Of a stretch of DNA of 64,000 nucleotides, positions 17,231-25,552 are shown piece after piece. The DNA is taken from positions 1 to 64,000 of IMG/VR virus record IMGVR_UViG_3300044796_000657; one strand, written 5' to 3'. Under the pieces are notes generated by a model, which worked only from the letters and a program-made list of their open reading frames with translations, ran no database searches and was not told the origin of the DNA. This DNA is from a virus. Each line of letters begins with the position of its first letter. Positions within the stretch are counted from its first letter, which is position 1. The translations under genes were made by a program, and so were the position numbers.

Positions 17231-17686
17231 ATGTTGACATTCCGTGAACAACAGATTATCATAGGTGTTCTAGGTTTTTGTGGGGGAAATTCCGACAGCC
17301 TGAATGAATCCATGACATTAACCGAACAACAAGTGGATTCCGGAACCATCACCATTAACGGACAGGAAGCCTCACCCATCACGTGGGAAGAACTGAATCT
17401 TCTTTGCGACAAGATGAAGAAACTACGAATCCATAAGCCGTTTGAACCTTACGAAAGATTGGTGGATGCTCCCGATTTCAGCCATCATAACTGTGACGTG
17501 TGCAACGACCCTTTCAATAAAGCATACTTCAGAGTCTATGGAAACCATGCGAGACTGGCCGTAAACTACATCAAGAAGTTTGATTCACCCGAAGAGGCAA
17601 AAACCTACATTGAAACCGCACCCGAAGTGATTACCAAAGAATGGGTAGAATCAGAAGGATTTGAATATTTCCACACGGAACACTGA
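17231..17686 (+). CDS. Unknown 151-aa protein with CDVC motif
   Basis: ATG 17231, GAGG upstream. The central HHNCDVCNDPFNKAYF could bind zinc. Mixed structure. Not recognised. Confidence 0.55.
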   Translation: MLTFREQQIIIGVLGFCGGNSDSLNESMTLTEQQVDSGTITINGQEASPITWEELNLLCDKMKKLRIHKPFEPYERLVDAPDFSHHNCDVCNDPFNKAYFRVYGNHARLAVNYIKKFDSPEEAKTYIETAPEVITKEWVESEGFEYFHTEH

Positions 17687-17687
17687 A

Positions 17688-18140
17688 ATGACCACTCCCA
17701 TTACCTATGAAACCATTGTCGCTGGCCGTGAAGAACGAAAGCTGGCACACGAAAAAAGAAAACAGGAAATCGAATCCATCCATGCTATGTTGGATTCGGA
17801 ACCTATGCGTTGGTATACCACAGGAGGCATGGAAAACCCATACGAAGACGAATACGATGAAATAAGCTATCAGCCACCAACGCCAATAGCGGAAATTAAG
17901 GTTTATCGTCGTCGTGATGGAATCTCGCCTCAAATTCGCCTTGGAGGCACTAGAAGCCTTGACCGCATTGGACAGATCGTTGACGATAAGAATATCTTTG
18001 AGACGCTGGATGATGCCCAAGAAGCGTACCTTCAACGCCGTGAAGCCTACGCAATCTACCGGCTGAAGGAAGGGCTTGAATGTGTTGACAGTCCCATAGT
18101 GAAAGCCCTGATTGAAACCGCCATCGAAAGACTGAAATGA
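17688..18140 (+). CDS. Unknown 150-aa protein
   Basis: Start chosen at 17688, immediately after the previous stop; an in-frame ATG at 17661 would overlap it. Charged helices at both ends with a beta-like centre. No known family. Confidence 0.55.
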   Translation: MTTPITYETIVAGREERKLAHEKRKQEIESIHAMLDSEPMRWYTTGGMENPYEDEYDEISYQPPTPIAEIKVYRRRDGISPQIRLGGTRSLDRIGQIVDDKNIFETLDDAQEAYLQRREAYAIYRLKEGLECVDSPIVKALIETAIERLK

Positions 18141-18165
18141 AACTGCTTCACGAAGGAATCAAGGA

Positions 18166-18408
18166 ATGAAACCGAAAATCCTAATTGCGGTTTGGGTTAT
18201 TGCGATCCTGATTTGCTTGGCATGTTTCATGTCATTGCCGAGTTTCGACATGAAGCCCGTATCCGCTAAGGCGACAGGGCCGGTCGAGGGAAGCAATCCG
18301 GCGAGATACAAAATCTACGCCGATGATGGAACGTCGCAATTGGTGGCTGCTCCCGCTTGGAACCACATCCAAGTCGGACAGCAATTATCCGGGCCTTGGA
18401 ACCCATAA
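18166..18408 (+). CDS. 80-aa membrane or lipoprotein-like protein
   Basis: AAGGAATCAAGGA precedes the ATG. N-terminal hydrophobic segment VWVIAILICLACFMSL with Cys at two possible lipobox positions, then a short extracytoplasmic beta-like domain. Confidence 0.6.
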   Translation: MKPKILIAVWVIAILICLACFMSLPSFDMKPVSAKATGPVEGSNPARYKIYADDGTSQLVAAPAWNHIQVGQQLSGPWNP

Positions 18409-18418
18409 GAGTTAACCA

Positions 18419-18886
18419 ATGAAACTTCAAATACCGGGTGTAGGCGATACCCTCAAACTTACCAAACCGTGGACGTTCACCATCATTCCAGAACATCGGA
18501 ATGTTGGTATGTACGAATTCTTTTTCCCCGAAACAAACTGGAAACATCTGATTGAGAAATGGGAATGGGATAGATTTGATTGGATTGGTGGTGTTTATCG
18601 CCGGAATTCCAAAGTGGTCGATCCCGGTAAAAAGACTATCACTCTCAATCCCGGTGTGGAATTGGTAGTGGACAGAATGTACATGGCCAAGATCAATACC
18701 AATCATTATCACGGCAACAAGGATGTTAAGGATTTCCATTCCATAACCTTTGTTATCAGGAAAGGGTGTCCCATTCTGGAAAACAAGAAACAAATACGTT
18801 TCTTTGTCAGTCTTGCCGATGCCAACACCATCGACTACAAAGTCGCAGAAGTAGATTCAAAATCCGGCCTTCAACCCAAACCTTAA
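18419..18886 (+). CDS. Unknown 155-aa beta-rich protein
   Basis: Start after GTTAACCA, which lies between the stop and the ATG. Many aromatic strands, no membrane segment. Not recognised. Confidence 0.6.
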   Translation: MKLQIPGVGDTLKLTKPWTFTIIPEHRNVGMYEFFFPETNWKHLIEKWEWDRFDWIGGVYRRNSKVVDPGKKTITLNPGVELVVDRMYMAKINTNHYHGNKDVKDFHSITFVIRKGCPILENKKQIRFFVSLADANTIDYKVAEVDSKSGLQPKP

Positions 18887-18907
18887 CCCTTAACTTAGGA
18901 CTCTACA

Positions 18908-19525
18908 ATGAACCGTCGTCAATTCTTCGGTGCTGCTGCTCTCGCTCTTGAAGCGACCCACCTCCTTACGTCGGAAACTGAGGATGAACGCTACGAGCGG
19001 CTGGAGAAGGAGCATCTTGGAGACTCCGAGAAGCAGACGGGGATTTACGCCCCGAAGCCAAGGAAGTCTTGGTGGTATCAGTTTCATGTAAATAATTACA
19101 ATTGTCATGTGGCCATCTTAAGCTACCATGACGACATCAAGCCAAGCTACTTGTCCCTGCATGGAATTCATCCCAACTACTTGCACATGCATGAAATCCA
19201 ACGGAATCGATATCAATCCGCAGGTGACTGCGTTCCCCACTTGTTCATTCAGGATGTACGCCGTTTTGACACAAATGGCGTTCAATACAAAGTCGCTCAT
19301 CCTTATGGGTTAGATCCGAAAAGTAGGACGTTTTACGACGAAGCAAATGAATTCAAGCAGAAGAAATTCGAACAGCAATACGAAGTGTTCGTCGGAACGT
19401 TTTCGGAAGTTCAAGCATTTGTGGGACAACGCCTAATATGGCCTCCACGGGAACTTATGGAACTTGAAACAGAACATACCGAACATTACTTCCTTTGTTC
19501 GGCCAAATTCAAGGAGCAGAAATGA
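18908..19525 (+). CDS. 205-aa protein with twin-arginine start
   Basis: The start MNRRQFFGAAALALEATHLL has Arg-Arg at residues 3-4 followed by an aliphatic stretch, resembling a short Tat signal. The soluble remainder is His/Tyr-rich. ATGA overlap with 19522, whose product begins the same way. If exported by Tat it would fold first in the cytoplasm. Function unknown. Confidence 0.6.
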   Translation: MNRRQFFGAAALALEATHLLTSETEDERYERLEKEHLGDSEKQTGIYAPKPRKSWWYQFHVNNYNCHVAILSYHDDIKPSYLSLHGIHPNYLHMHEIQRNRYQSAGDCVPHLFIQDVRRFDTNGVQYKVAHPYGLDPKSRTFYDEANEFKQKKFEQQYEVFVGTFSEVQAFVGQRLIWPPRELMELETEHTEHYFLCSAKFKEQK

Positions 19526-19938
19526 ACCGTCGAACCTTCCTCGCAACTGCCGCCGCCCTCCCCCTCAGCGTTAACGCTTTACGGGGAATGTCGGTAAAAT
19601 TGACCCCGGCCTCCTTGCTCGCCGTGTGCGACTACAAGCTGCCGTCCGCCAACAAGCACAAAAGGGATGTTCCCGACAACCCGGACATTGTTGGCCTGAT
19701 TGAAGAGCTTGCCAAGGGGAACATCCGGACGACCTGCGACTTGGAGCGTCTCATCGATCAACACCTTGGAACTGCCTTGCAAGAGGATTGTGTGTTAACA
19801 CAGCCTTTTCTTTATGGCCAGCAACAAGAAAACCACGAAACCGTAATTCGGGCACGGCAAGGTGTCTATTTGAGCCATGTCGGCCTTATCCGCACCATCT
19901 ACTACAGGGACAAGATTGCCCTTCCTTCGGGAATATAG
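19522..19938 (+). CDS. 138-aa protein with twin-arginine start
   Basis: AAGGAGCAGAA precedes ATG. Begins MNRRTFLATAAALPLSVNAL, a close fit to the Tat signal pattern R-R-x-F-L with A-x-A-like residues behind. The mature part (about 115 aa) is not recognised. Paired with the 18908 gene. Confidence 0.6.
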   Translation: MNRRTFLATAAALPLSVNALRGMSVKLTPASLLAVCDYKLPSANKHKRDVPDNPDIVGLIEELAKGNIRTTCDLERLIDQHLGTALQEDCVLTQPFLYGQQQENHETVIRARQGVYLSHVGLIRTIYYRDKIALPSGI

Positions 19939-19940
19939 AT

Positions 19941-20153
19941 ATGAAGGTTGAAATCCTATGGTCGGAAGACGACGAGCTACGGAAGCGAGAGGAGATGCGT
20001 CAACTGCGTACTTCCGTTGCTGAAAAGATGATGGCAAACTATCATGCCCAACTTGAGCGTGAACGCATTGAAACAATGAAAGACCGGCGGTTTCTAATCA
20101 TCTGGTTAATCATTTGTCTTGTGTTACTTTTTGGTTCTTTTTTAATTTTCTAG
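19941..20153 (+). CDS. Tail-anchored membrane protein (70 aa)
   Basis: Charged helix for about 48 residues, then a C-terminal hydrophobic segment (FLIIWLIICLVLLFGSFLIF). The layout is that of a tail-anchored, cytoplasmic coiled-coil protein. Confidence 0.65.
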   Translation: MKVEILWSEDDELRKREEMRQLRTSVAEKMMANYHAQLERERIETMKDRRFLIIWLIICLVLLFGSFLIF

Positions 20154-20161
20154 GAGTTCCA

Positions 20162-20290
20162 ATGAACGAACGCATTCAAACCATCACCATCCACGAAAAA
20201 CCGTACGACAGGAAACGTACGATGAAATGGTTGATGATCTTCGGTATCATTGATCTGCTCTTGGGAATACTCATCATTACCACCCGTTAA
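20162..20290 (+). CDS. 42-aa membrane peptide
   Basis: TAGGAGTTCCA precedes ATG. Basic first half, hydrophobic second half (WLMIFGIIDLLLGILIITT). Confidence 0.6.
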   Translation: MNERIQTITIHEKPYDRKRTMKWLMIFGIIDLLLGILIITTR

Positions 20291-20301
20291 AGGAACTTCC
20301 G

Positions 20302-20532
20302 ATGCTGTATCAAAACCTGATGATTATTGGCGTCTGTGTATTCTTCGTTCTATCGTTACTTTCTGCCGGTTTGGCAATTAAGTATCGTAAAGAAGAGGAT
20401 ACCGTCAGAGCATTGGGCGTGGCAGCAATGGTTCTGTTTGTTATCGCATTATGTGGCTTCTCAATCACAATAACGAATATTCGGGAACAAGAAAAAGAGG
20501 AGCAAAAAAATGTCATGCTGCAAAAACGTTAG
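20302..20532 (+). CDS. Two-helix membrane protein (76 aa)
   Basis: AAGGAACTTCCG precedes ATG. Two hydrophobic helices (residues 5-26 and 38-57) joined by a short charged loop, with a charged C-terminal tail. Holin-like in size, but no more can be claimed. Confidence 0.6.
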   Translation: MLYQNLMIIGVCVFFVLSLLSAGLAIKYRKEEDTVRALGVAAMVLFVIALCGFSITITNIREQEKEEQKNVMLQKR

Positions 20533-20605
20533 TTCCCCGTGGTGTCCTTTGATGGGTATCCTGATTGCTACATTGGTCGGACTTCTGATATTCTTATTAC
20601 TGTAG
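20510..20605 (+). CDS. 31-aa membrane peptide
   Basis: Overlaps the end of the 20302 gene in another frame, with GAGGAGC upstream. Begins MSCCKN and then has a hydrophobic helix to the C-terminus. Confidence 0.45.
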   Translation: MSCCKNVSSPWCPLMGILIATLVGLLIFLLL

Positions 20606-20833
20606 TGTCGGAAAAGCCGACAGAGTTGTATGAAAATCCGTCTGTGTGTGGTTGCTCATCGATGTGCGGCACTGTGCTACATTTGACATAAAAGTTACTT
20701 GTACAAGGTGGAATTTGGAACTTTTGATTGGCACGACAGTTGCTAATTGTTATATGGGTAAATTTACCCTGTTATTTCATCACCAATCTTACGGTTGAAA
20801 TAACAACCCTTGTACAAACTTTGAGGATTTGTC
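20606..20833 (+). promoter_or_regulatory. Structured control region with palindromic operators
   Basis: No gene lies here. It holds CTTGTACAAG (20698-20707) and an almost identical site CTTGTACAAA (20809-20818) about 110 bp apart, a perfect 14-bp palindrome GGGTAAATTTACCC (20756-20769), and an inverted repeat TGTTATTTCA/TGAAATAACA (20770-20805). The 14-bp palindrome sits at the expected transcription start of the promoter at 20728. This looks like a repressor-controlled promoter with two flanking sites that could loop. Confidence 0.6.
20728..20756 (+). promoter_or_regulatory. Sigma-70-like promoter
   Basis: TTGGCA (20728-20733), 17-bp spacer, TATATG (20751-20756), directly abutting the palindrome at 20756-20769. 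Confidence 0.5.
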
Positions 20834-21481
20834 ATGTTTCTTACTACCTTCTCGGTGCGATGCTCGGACAGCAAAGTCGAAGATTGCTTCGCCCTTGCCG
20901 ACAGTGCCGCCGAACCAGAGGCCGCTGTACGAAACGCAGAAACGGCTGGATGGCTCATCAAAGGGCAGAAAGCGTATTGCCCCAACTGCCGGAAAGCCCT
21001 CATCGGTGAAAGTGTACAGAAGTCAGAACCGGGTAATTTGAAGCCTCTGTTCTTCGATACCTCTCTGGATGTGGATTACGAGACCCATTGGGATGCTGTT
21101 AAGTTCGGTGATCTGCTCGACCAAGGCTTCTTGGATTTGAACAGCTTTGAAGGCAACCAGATGCGGAGATTGTTAACGTCGGAGAATTACGACGTTGAGG
21201 AGACGGTGAAGAAGATCGGTCGGGCGGCACGCACGGTCGTCAGCGGTATCGCCTACAACAACATACTGGAATCGTGCGGTATGTTCCTCCGATGGGAACC
21301 CGAACAGCTCAAGGCGGAAATGATCAGTCTGGAGCGACACCTCGTTGGTAAAATATTTGATACCGAAACAGCGGAGATGAGAATCACGCTCGGTGAAATC
21401 AAAATGTGCATTGCCGTGCAGGAAGGTTTGGGACGACGCTGTGTATTGCCTACTCATCGCTTGGAAAAGGTCTGTTCATGA
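20834..21481 (+). CDS. Unknown 215-aa protein with CPNC
   Basis: First gene after the control region. Contains CPNCRKALIG near residue 50, a likely half zinc ribbon, and a helical remainder. ATGA overlap with the next gene. The control region suggests tight regulation. Not recognised. Confidence 0.6.
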   Translation: MFLTTFSVRCSDSKVEDCFALADSAAEPEAAVRNAETAGWLIKGQKAYCPNCRKALIGESVQKSEPGNLKPLFFDTSLDVDYETHWDAVKFGDLLDQGFLDLNSFEGNQMRRLLTSENYDVEETVKKIGRAARTVVSGIAYNNILESCGMFLRWEPEQLKAEMISLERHLVGKIFDTETAEMRITLGEIKMCIAVQEGLGRRCVLPTHRLEKVCS

Positions 21482-21870
21482 ACAAGCTCTTAATTATTAC
21501 GGGCGACAACCTCTCCCTCATCAGAAAATTCCAAGGCGCACAGGTTGCCCTTTGGGATTTTCCTGAATGTTACAAGTCCAAGCCCGAAATCGTGGCAACC
21601 GTCAACGAGATTGTGAAATACATCTACGAACCTAATCTGTTCAAAGAACCTCCCATCGTGACGACTCTCTCCCTGTTCGTCTTGCGGGAACTGTATCTGG
21701 TGATCGGCGAGAAGATGAAATCTGAGAAGATTGAAGTGGAATGGGTCAACGCCAAGGGAGATGGTACAAGACAGAGCGATGATCTGGACAACATCGGCTC
21801 TCTGGTCACATTGGACGAAGAACTCAAGCAGAGTGATCGGTACATGAACTTTGAAAATGGGTTTAACTAA
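21478..21870 (+). CDS. Unknown 130-aa protein
   Basis: ATGA overlap with the previous gene. Begins MNKLLIITGDNLSLIRKF, like a Rossmann-type first strand, but no binding motif follows. Followed by a GTGACCATACA site. Confidence 0.55.
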   Translation: MNKLLIITGDNLSLIRKFQGAQVALWDFPECYKSKPEIVATVNEIVKYIYEPNLFKEPPIVTTLSLFVLRELYLVIGEKMKSEKIEVEWVNAKGDGTRQSDDLDNIGSLVTLDEELKQSDRYMNFENGFN

Positions 21871-21928
21871 CACCATTCCGGCCTGTGACCATACACCCCA
21901 TTGATTACTATGGAAATCTTGGAACCAC

Positions 21929-22123
21929 ATGAACATTTCATACCAATCATACCGACACGGACAGCTTAAATTGAGCCTTCGCTTATTTTGGAAAGACATT
22001 GTCGGGGGAGAGCCTGTCAAGGCGTGGAACGATCTTTTCTTTCTCTCGAAGATCAGGTTGCGCAATAACCAATGTGAATATGGTTTTTGTTTATTCGGAC
22101 AGTATATTTACATTCAACATTAA
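21929..22123 (+). CDS. Unknown 64-aa protein
   Basis: 33 bases after the GTGACCATACA site. Aromatic-rich, basic. No clear ribosome site; weakest of the group. Confidence 0.45.
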   Translation: MNISYQSYRHGQLKLSLRLFWKDIVGGEPVKAWNDLFFLSKIRLRNNQCEYGFCLFGQYIYIQH

Positions 22124-22132
22124 GGATACGAT

Positions 22133-22429
22133 ATGACAATTAAATGTCCACGATGCAACCTACCGGTTCACAGCAAAACGATGGGATTGGAAGCGAAAGA
22201 ATATGACCAGCTTCTTATCAGAAAATGGAACGAGGGTGCCATTGCCTGCTTGAAGAAGTCCGACCTGAACGAAATTGAGGATTGTCCGTACAATGTCAAC
22301 ATTGAACCGGCATTCTTCCGGGCTTGGCAGGGAGGCGTCTGGTATTGCCGGGCCAGACGCCTCATCGACCCCGAAAAGTACACCCCGGAATTGATCGCAA
22401 AGTACATTAGCGATTTTGAGAAAAAATAA
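22133..22429 (+). CDS. 98-aa protein with zinc-knuckle-like start
   Basis: Begins MTIKCPRCNLPVHSK; CPRC plus later Cys may bind zinc. The leader TTCAACATTAAGGATACGAT is repeated nearly exactly before the 22463 gene. Confidence 0.6.
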   Translation: MTIKCPRCNLPVHSKTMGLEAKEYDQLLIRKWNEGAIACLKKSDLNEIEDCPYNVNIEPAFFRAWQGGVWYCRARRLIDPEKYTPELIAKYISDFEKK

Positions 22430-22462
22430 CCTGTATTTTTATTCAATATTAAGGATACGATC

Positions 22463-22897
22463 ATGTCAGAAATGGAAACGCATACAGAAGTGGATTGGGA
22501 TAGCTACGTTGACCAATCTGCTTGCGCCCGTAACAGTGCCGCTAATCTTATCCTTGCCTTTGCTCGGATGTTCAAAAGGCACCCCTTCCACGCTTCACGG
22601 TTTGAAACGCTGGTTGCCCCGTTCATGCCACAGGCATCGATAACGAACCTATCTCAAATTGCCTCCCAAATGGAATTCATTGATTCGGCTACCCTCATGG
22701 CCCTCCTTCGTGTGGATGATATTTGCCGCAAGGTAGGAACCCATGATAAACCCGTCACGTTCTACGGTTGCGTGTCGGTTCTGAAAATGATTCCAATGGC
22801 CGTTAAAATAGGTATTAATCTGGCCGATCCCCGAAAGACGTTCGAGGCACTGGTTGAGAAACTCTGTACCCAGATTGATGCGATAAGCAAGAATTAA
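22463..22897 (+). CDS. Unknown 144-aa helical protein
   Basis: Leader TTCAATATTAAGGATACGATC matches that of 22133. All-helical with Cys scattered. It is the last gene of the left plus-strand block and its end overlaps the convergent gene by four bases. Confidence 0.6.
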   Translation: MSEMETHTEVDWDSYVDQSACARNSAANLILAFARMFKRHPFHASRFETLVAPFMPQASITNLSQIASQMEFIDSATLMALLRVDDICRKVGTHDKPVTFYGCVSVLKMIPMAVKIGINLADPRKTFEALVEKLCTQIDAISKN

Positions 22898-23697
22898 CTT
22901 GTCAAAGCGTCAAATTCCGCAATGAGTAGATCGGCTTCTTTCTGGATCTCAAACAATTTCATAAGTGCCGGGCTTTTGGTGGGATCGAACTCCTTAATCT
23001 TCTTTTCAAGTTCCTCCATTCTCTTCATCTTCTCTTTCATTGCTTCCATACTGGCTGTCGGTTTCTTGTTGCCCACGGCTCTTTCAATACTGGAAAGCAG
23101 GGTGTGCTTGGATGAACCACCCGAACGTTGCGGCGTGGAATGGTTCCAGTACGGATTGATGGTTTGACCGTCTTTCTCAATGCACATAAAGGAACCATCG
23201 GCAGGCGCATGGGCATCTTTGGATTTGAGATAGAAAGTGATCTGTACTTCGCCCCTTCGCAGGATGTTGCCGTTCCAGTATTTGACTTCAACCCGATCTG
23301 TTCCGAGTTCTTGGTTAAGGAAGGCTTCAATTGTCTTTTGGCTTGGGGATTGCCCAATAATGGCTTTGGCCTTTTCTTCCAGCGGCTGCATCTTGATTAG
23401 GATTGTACAGAACTTATCGATTTGCTTGGCAACGTCTTTGTTGAAAGGGATTCGGATAAACGGGAAGCCATCACCCCGTAATTCGTCCAAGACTGGATAT
23501 ACGGTGAGTTGTACACTTTTCTTTTTGAATTCCAGTGGGCATTCATACCCATTCAAGACAAGTGTTGTACCCTTCTTTCCGTAGCAATGATAATTGCGGC
23601 TGACTTTGTTGGCAAACAGGTCGTAGACCTGCTTTTCAATGGTTGGATAAGCGATTGCGTCGTGAAAGTTTTCGGTGTCCAAGTTGGTATGAATCAT
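22894..23697 (-). CDS. Unknown 267-aa protein with C-terminal coiled coil
   Basis: The N-terminal two thirds is a mixed alpha/beta domain (includes YHCYGKKGTTLVLNGYE). The C-terminal 60 residues (MEAMKEKMKRMEELEKKIKE and on) form a clear coiled coil. Transcribed toward the left block, with a hairpin just upstream. Function unknown. Confidence 0.7.
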   Translation of the reverse strand: MIHTNLDTENFHDAIAYPTIEKQVYDLFANKVSRNYHCYGKKGTTLVLNGYECPLEFKKKSVQLTVYPVLDELRGDGFPFIRIPFNKDVAKQIDKFCTILIKMQPLEEKAKAIIGQSPSQKTIEAFLNQELGTDRVEVKYWNGNILRRGEVQITFYLKSKDAHAPADGSFMCIEKDGQTINPYWNHSTPQRSGGSSKHTLLSSIERAVGNKKPTASMEAMKEKMKRMEELEKKIKEFDPTKSPALMKLFEIQKEADLLIAEFDALTS

Positions 23698-23724
23698 AGT
23701 AATCTCCGGGGATGGTTAAACGCA

Positions 23725-23761
23725 AATCCACCGGGGAAACTCAACGTCTCCCCGGTGGATT
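23725..23761 (-). terminator. GC-rich hairpin
   Basis: Stem AATCCACCGGGGA / TCCCCGGTGGATT with an 11-base loop between two minus-strand genes. No T-run follows on the minus strand, so it may be a terminator or an mRNA-stabilising hairpin. The stem core CACCGGGG recurs at 24092. Confidence 0.5.
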
Positions 23762-23781
23762 AGGCCGTGAGGCCCGTGTTC

Positions 23782-24015
23782 TTAAAGTTTGACGTTTTTG
23801 ACGTATTGCTTGGCCAACTCAAGGAAAGACGGTGTGTCCATCCAATCGGTACCCAAGGTGTGGTGTGCGCCGATTTCGGACATGATGCGAAGGCGGAAAT
23901 CATAGGCACCCTGTTCGGGAATATCATAATTCTCTTCCGTTGCCCTCATCACTGCTTCATCCGCCGGTTGTTTGGCGATGAACTTGGCAATTTCTTGCAA
24001 ATAGGCGACGTTCAT
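23782..24015 (-). CDS. Unknown 77-aa acidic protein
   Basis: Start set at the second ATG because GGAGAACTTG precedes it; an ATG at 24027 adds four residues. Helical. Enclosed by two matching hairpins. Confidence 0.55.
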   Translation of the reverse strand: MNVAYLQEIAKFIAKQPADEAVMRATEENYDIPEQGAYDFRLRIMSEIGAHHTLGTDWMDTPSFLELAKQYVKNVKL

Positions 24016-24091
24016 CAAGTTCTCCATGAAGGATGTTAACTTTACTCAAAGTTTGTTCCATTAAGATCAACCATGACAACTCCAAAAATGA

Positions 24092-24121
24092 CCCCGGTGG
24101 AACGCTTCCATCCCACCGGGG
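24092..24121 (-). terminator. GC-rich hairpin related to that at 23725
   Basis: Stem CCCCGGTGG / CCACCGGGG with a 12-base loop, upstream of the 23782 gene and downstream of the 24198 gene on the minus strand. Confidence 0.5.
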
Positions 24122-24197
24122 AGGAACTTGCTGCAGTCCCCAAGTGAAGTGATAATATAACCCATTCCTTCAATTGCGTCAACCCCATTTAGTAAAT

Positions 24198-24368
24198 TTA
24201 TCCCAACATATAGCCGAACTTATTAAACAGAGCTACCAGACAAATCAGACCCAAAATCAACATCGCAACCTTGCGGATATTGGCAGGCAACTCAAGAGCA
24301 TCAACCACCATCTTCGCCACGTACATAACCACCAGCAGTACCAGCACCCAAATCAGAAAACTTATCAT
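24198..24368 (-). CDS. 56-aa two-helix membrane protein
   Basis: GAAGGAATAATA precedes the ATG. Begins MISFLIWVLVLLVVMYVAK, then a short loop with LPANIRK and a second helix ending FNKFGYMLG. Small two-helix proteins of this type are frequent in phages and sometimes called holin-like; the role here is open. Confidence 0.6.
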   Translation of the reverse strand: MISFLIWVLVLLVVMYVAKMVVDALELPANIRKVAMLILGLICLVALFNKFGYMLG

Positions 24369-24413
24369 TATTATTCCTTCGTTTTGTGTAATCCCTTAAC
24401 GTAGTAGTGAATA

Positions 24414-24442
24414 TTGAAACCGCAAGACATTGCGGATATACT
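24414..24442 (+). promoter_or_regulatory. Promoter with operator for the tandem paralogue array
   Basis: TTGAAA (24414-24419), 17-bp spacer, TATACT (24437-24442). The spacer is itself a near-complete perfect palindrome, CCGCAA-GACA-TTGCGG (24420-24435), placed to block RNA polymerase if bound. It drives the twelve-gene array from 24468. Confidence 0.75.
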
Positions 24443-24467
24443 CGGTCTTCATTTACTGAGAAGTGCT

Positions 24468-24743
24468 ATGTCAAAAATTCCTTCAAAAGAGATGATAGTA
24501 GAAAAATTGGCAAAGATGTCATTGCAGGAATTGCTGGCACTGAAGGAATACGTCAAAACGGAATACGAGGCATGGCCGAGGGCGGGCACAAGAGTTAAGT
24601 GCAATACTGCGAATGCTTTTAGTATCTCTGACTGTGGAACGGTTATCTCAAAAGCGAACCGCAGTGGATTGAAAGTTGTCTTTGTCAAATTGGACAACGG
24701 TACCGAGGCGGGTTACAGGCTTGGAAACTTGGAGCCACTATGA
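24468..24743 (+). CDS. Array member 1 (91 aa)
   Basis: Founder position behind the promoter. Its N-terminus differs (MSKIPSKEMIVEKLAKM), but MSLQELLALKEYV, GTRVKC and GYRLGNLEPL follow the family plan. Confidence 0.7.
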   Translation: MSKIPSKEMIVEKLAKMSLQELLALKEYVKTEYEAWPRAGTRVKCNTANAFSISDCGTVISKANRSGLKVVFVKLDNGTEAGYRLGNLEPL

Positions 24744-25000
24744 ACCTCAATAAAATCTCTCAGATGAAACCGAAGGAACTTCTTAAGATTCGAGAGCTTA
24801 TTGAAGCGGCCATTCTTCAAAAGGATTGGTGCGTTTGCGGAGCGAGAGTCAAGTTTAACCACGGCTTGCATTTGGGTCGGCGGGGCGAGGTAGTCGCCGT
24901 GCTTGCTTCCGGTACGAGAAGACTGGCAAACATCATGGTTAAGATTGACGGTGCCGAATCAGCCACCCATGCAACCAAAATGATCTTGGAGCCAGAATGA
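24740..25000 (+). CDS. Array member 2 (86 aa)
   Basis: MNLNKISQM start, GARVKFNHG barrel strand, and GRRGEVVAVL. Overlaps both neighbours by four bases. Confidence 0.7.
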   Translation: MNLNKISQMKPKELLKIRELIEAAILQKDWCVCGARVKFNHGLHLGRRGEVVAVLASGTRRLANIMVKIDGAESATHATKMILEPE

Positions 25001-25293
25001 ACCTTAACAAGATCACAGTGATGTCCATCGGCGAGTTGCGGGCATTGGAAGATATTATCACCAAAACATTATCATCAAAACTCCAAGAGGTTTTTGTCGT
25101 TGGAGCACGTGTTAAGATTATTACCTCAGTAAGAGCAAGACCATATCCGGGCGGGTATAGTCATAATTATGACGGCCATTGTGGCGTCATAATAGATGTT
25201 CACAAGGGCACAAGTACCCATTGCGTGCGAACCGACGGCAACGCTGTCCTCTATTTTTATAATTGTGAACTGGAGTTGGTAAGTGAACCTTAA
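24997..25293 (+). CDS. Array member 3 (98 aa)
   Basis: MNLNKITVM start, a VVGARVKI strand, a Gly/Tyr-rich insertion (PYPGGYSHNYDGH), and LELVSEP end. Shares its last bases with member 4. Confidence 0.7.
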   Translation: MNLNKITVMSIGELRALEDIITKTLSSKLQEVFVVGARVKIITSVRARPYPGGYSHNYDGHCGVIIDVHKGTSTHCVRTDGNAVLYFYNCELELVSEP

Positions 25294-25552
25294 CAAAATC
25301 TACGAAATGGACTCGGAGCAATTGCTGGCTTTGCAAACCATTGTCAGTGATGCTTTGAAAAAAAAGATGATCAAGTTCAAAGTCGGCGATAGAATCAAAA
25401 CGACATTGAAGCATTGGAGCAGACCGGCAATGTATGGCTTTGTGTTACAATTACCGTTCGCCCCCGGCGGCCCATACGTTATTAATTGTGATAATTCATT
25501 GGTTAGTAGAATGATGTATGATGATGAAATGGAGTTAGTCAATGAACCTTAA
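25283..25552 (+). CDS. Array member 4 (89 aa)
   Basis: GTG start inside the end of member 3. FKVGDRIKT strand, GFVLQLPFAPGGPYV, and end MELVNEP. Confidence 0.65.
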   Translation: MNLNKIYEMDSEQLLALQTIVSDALKKKMIKFKVGDRIKTTLKHWSRPAMYGFVLQLPFAPGGPYVINCDNSLVSRMMYDDEMELVNEP

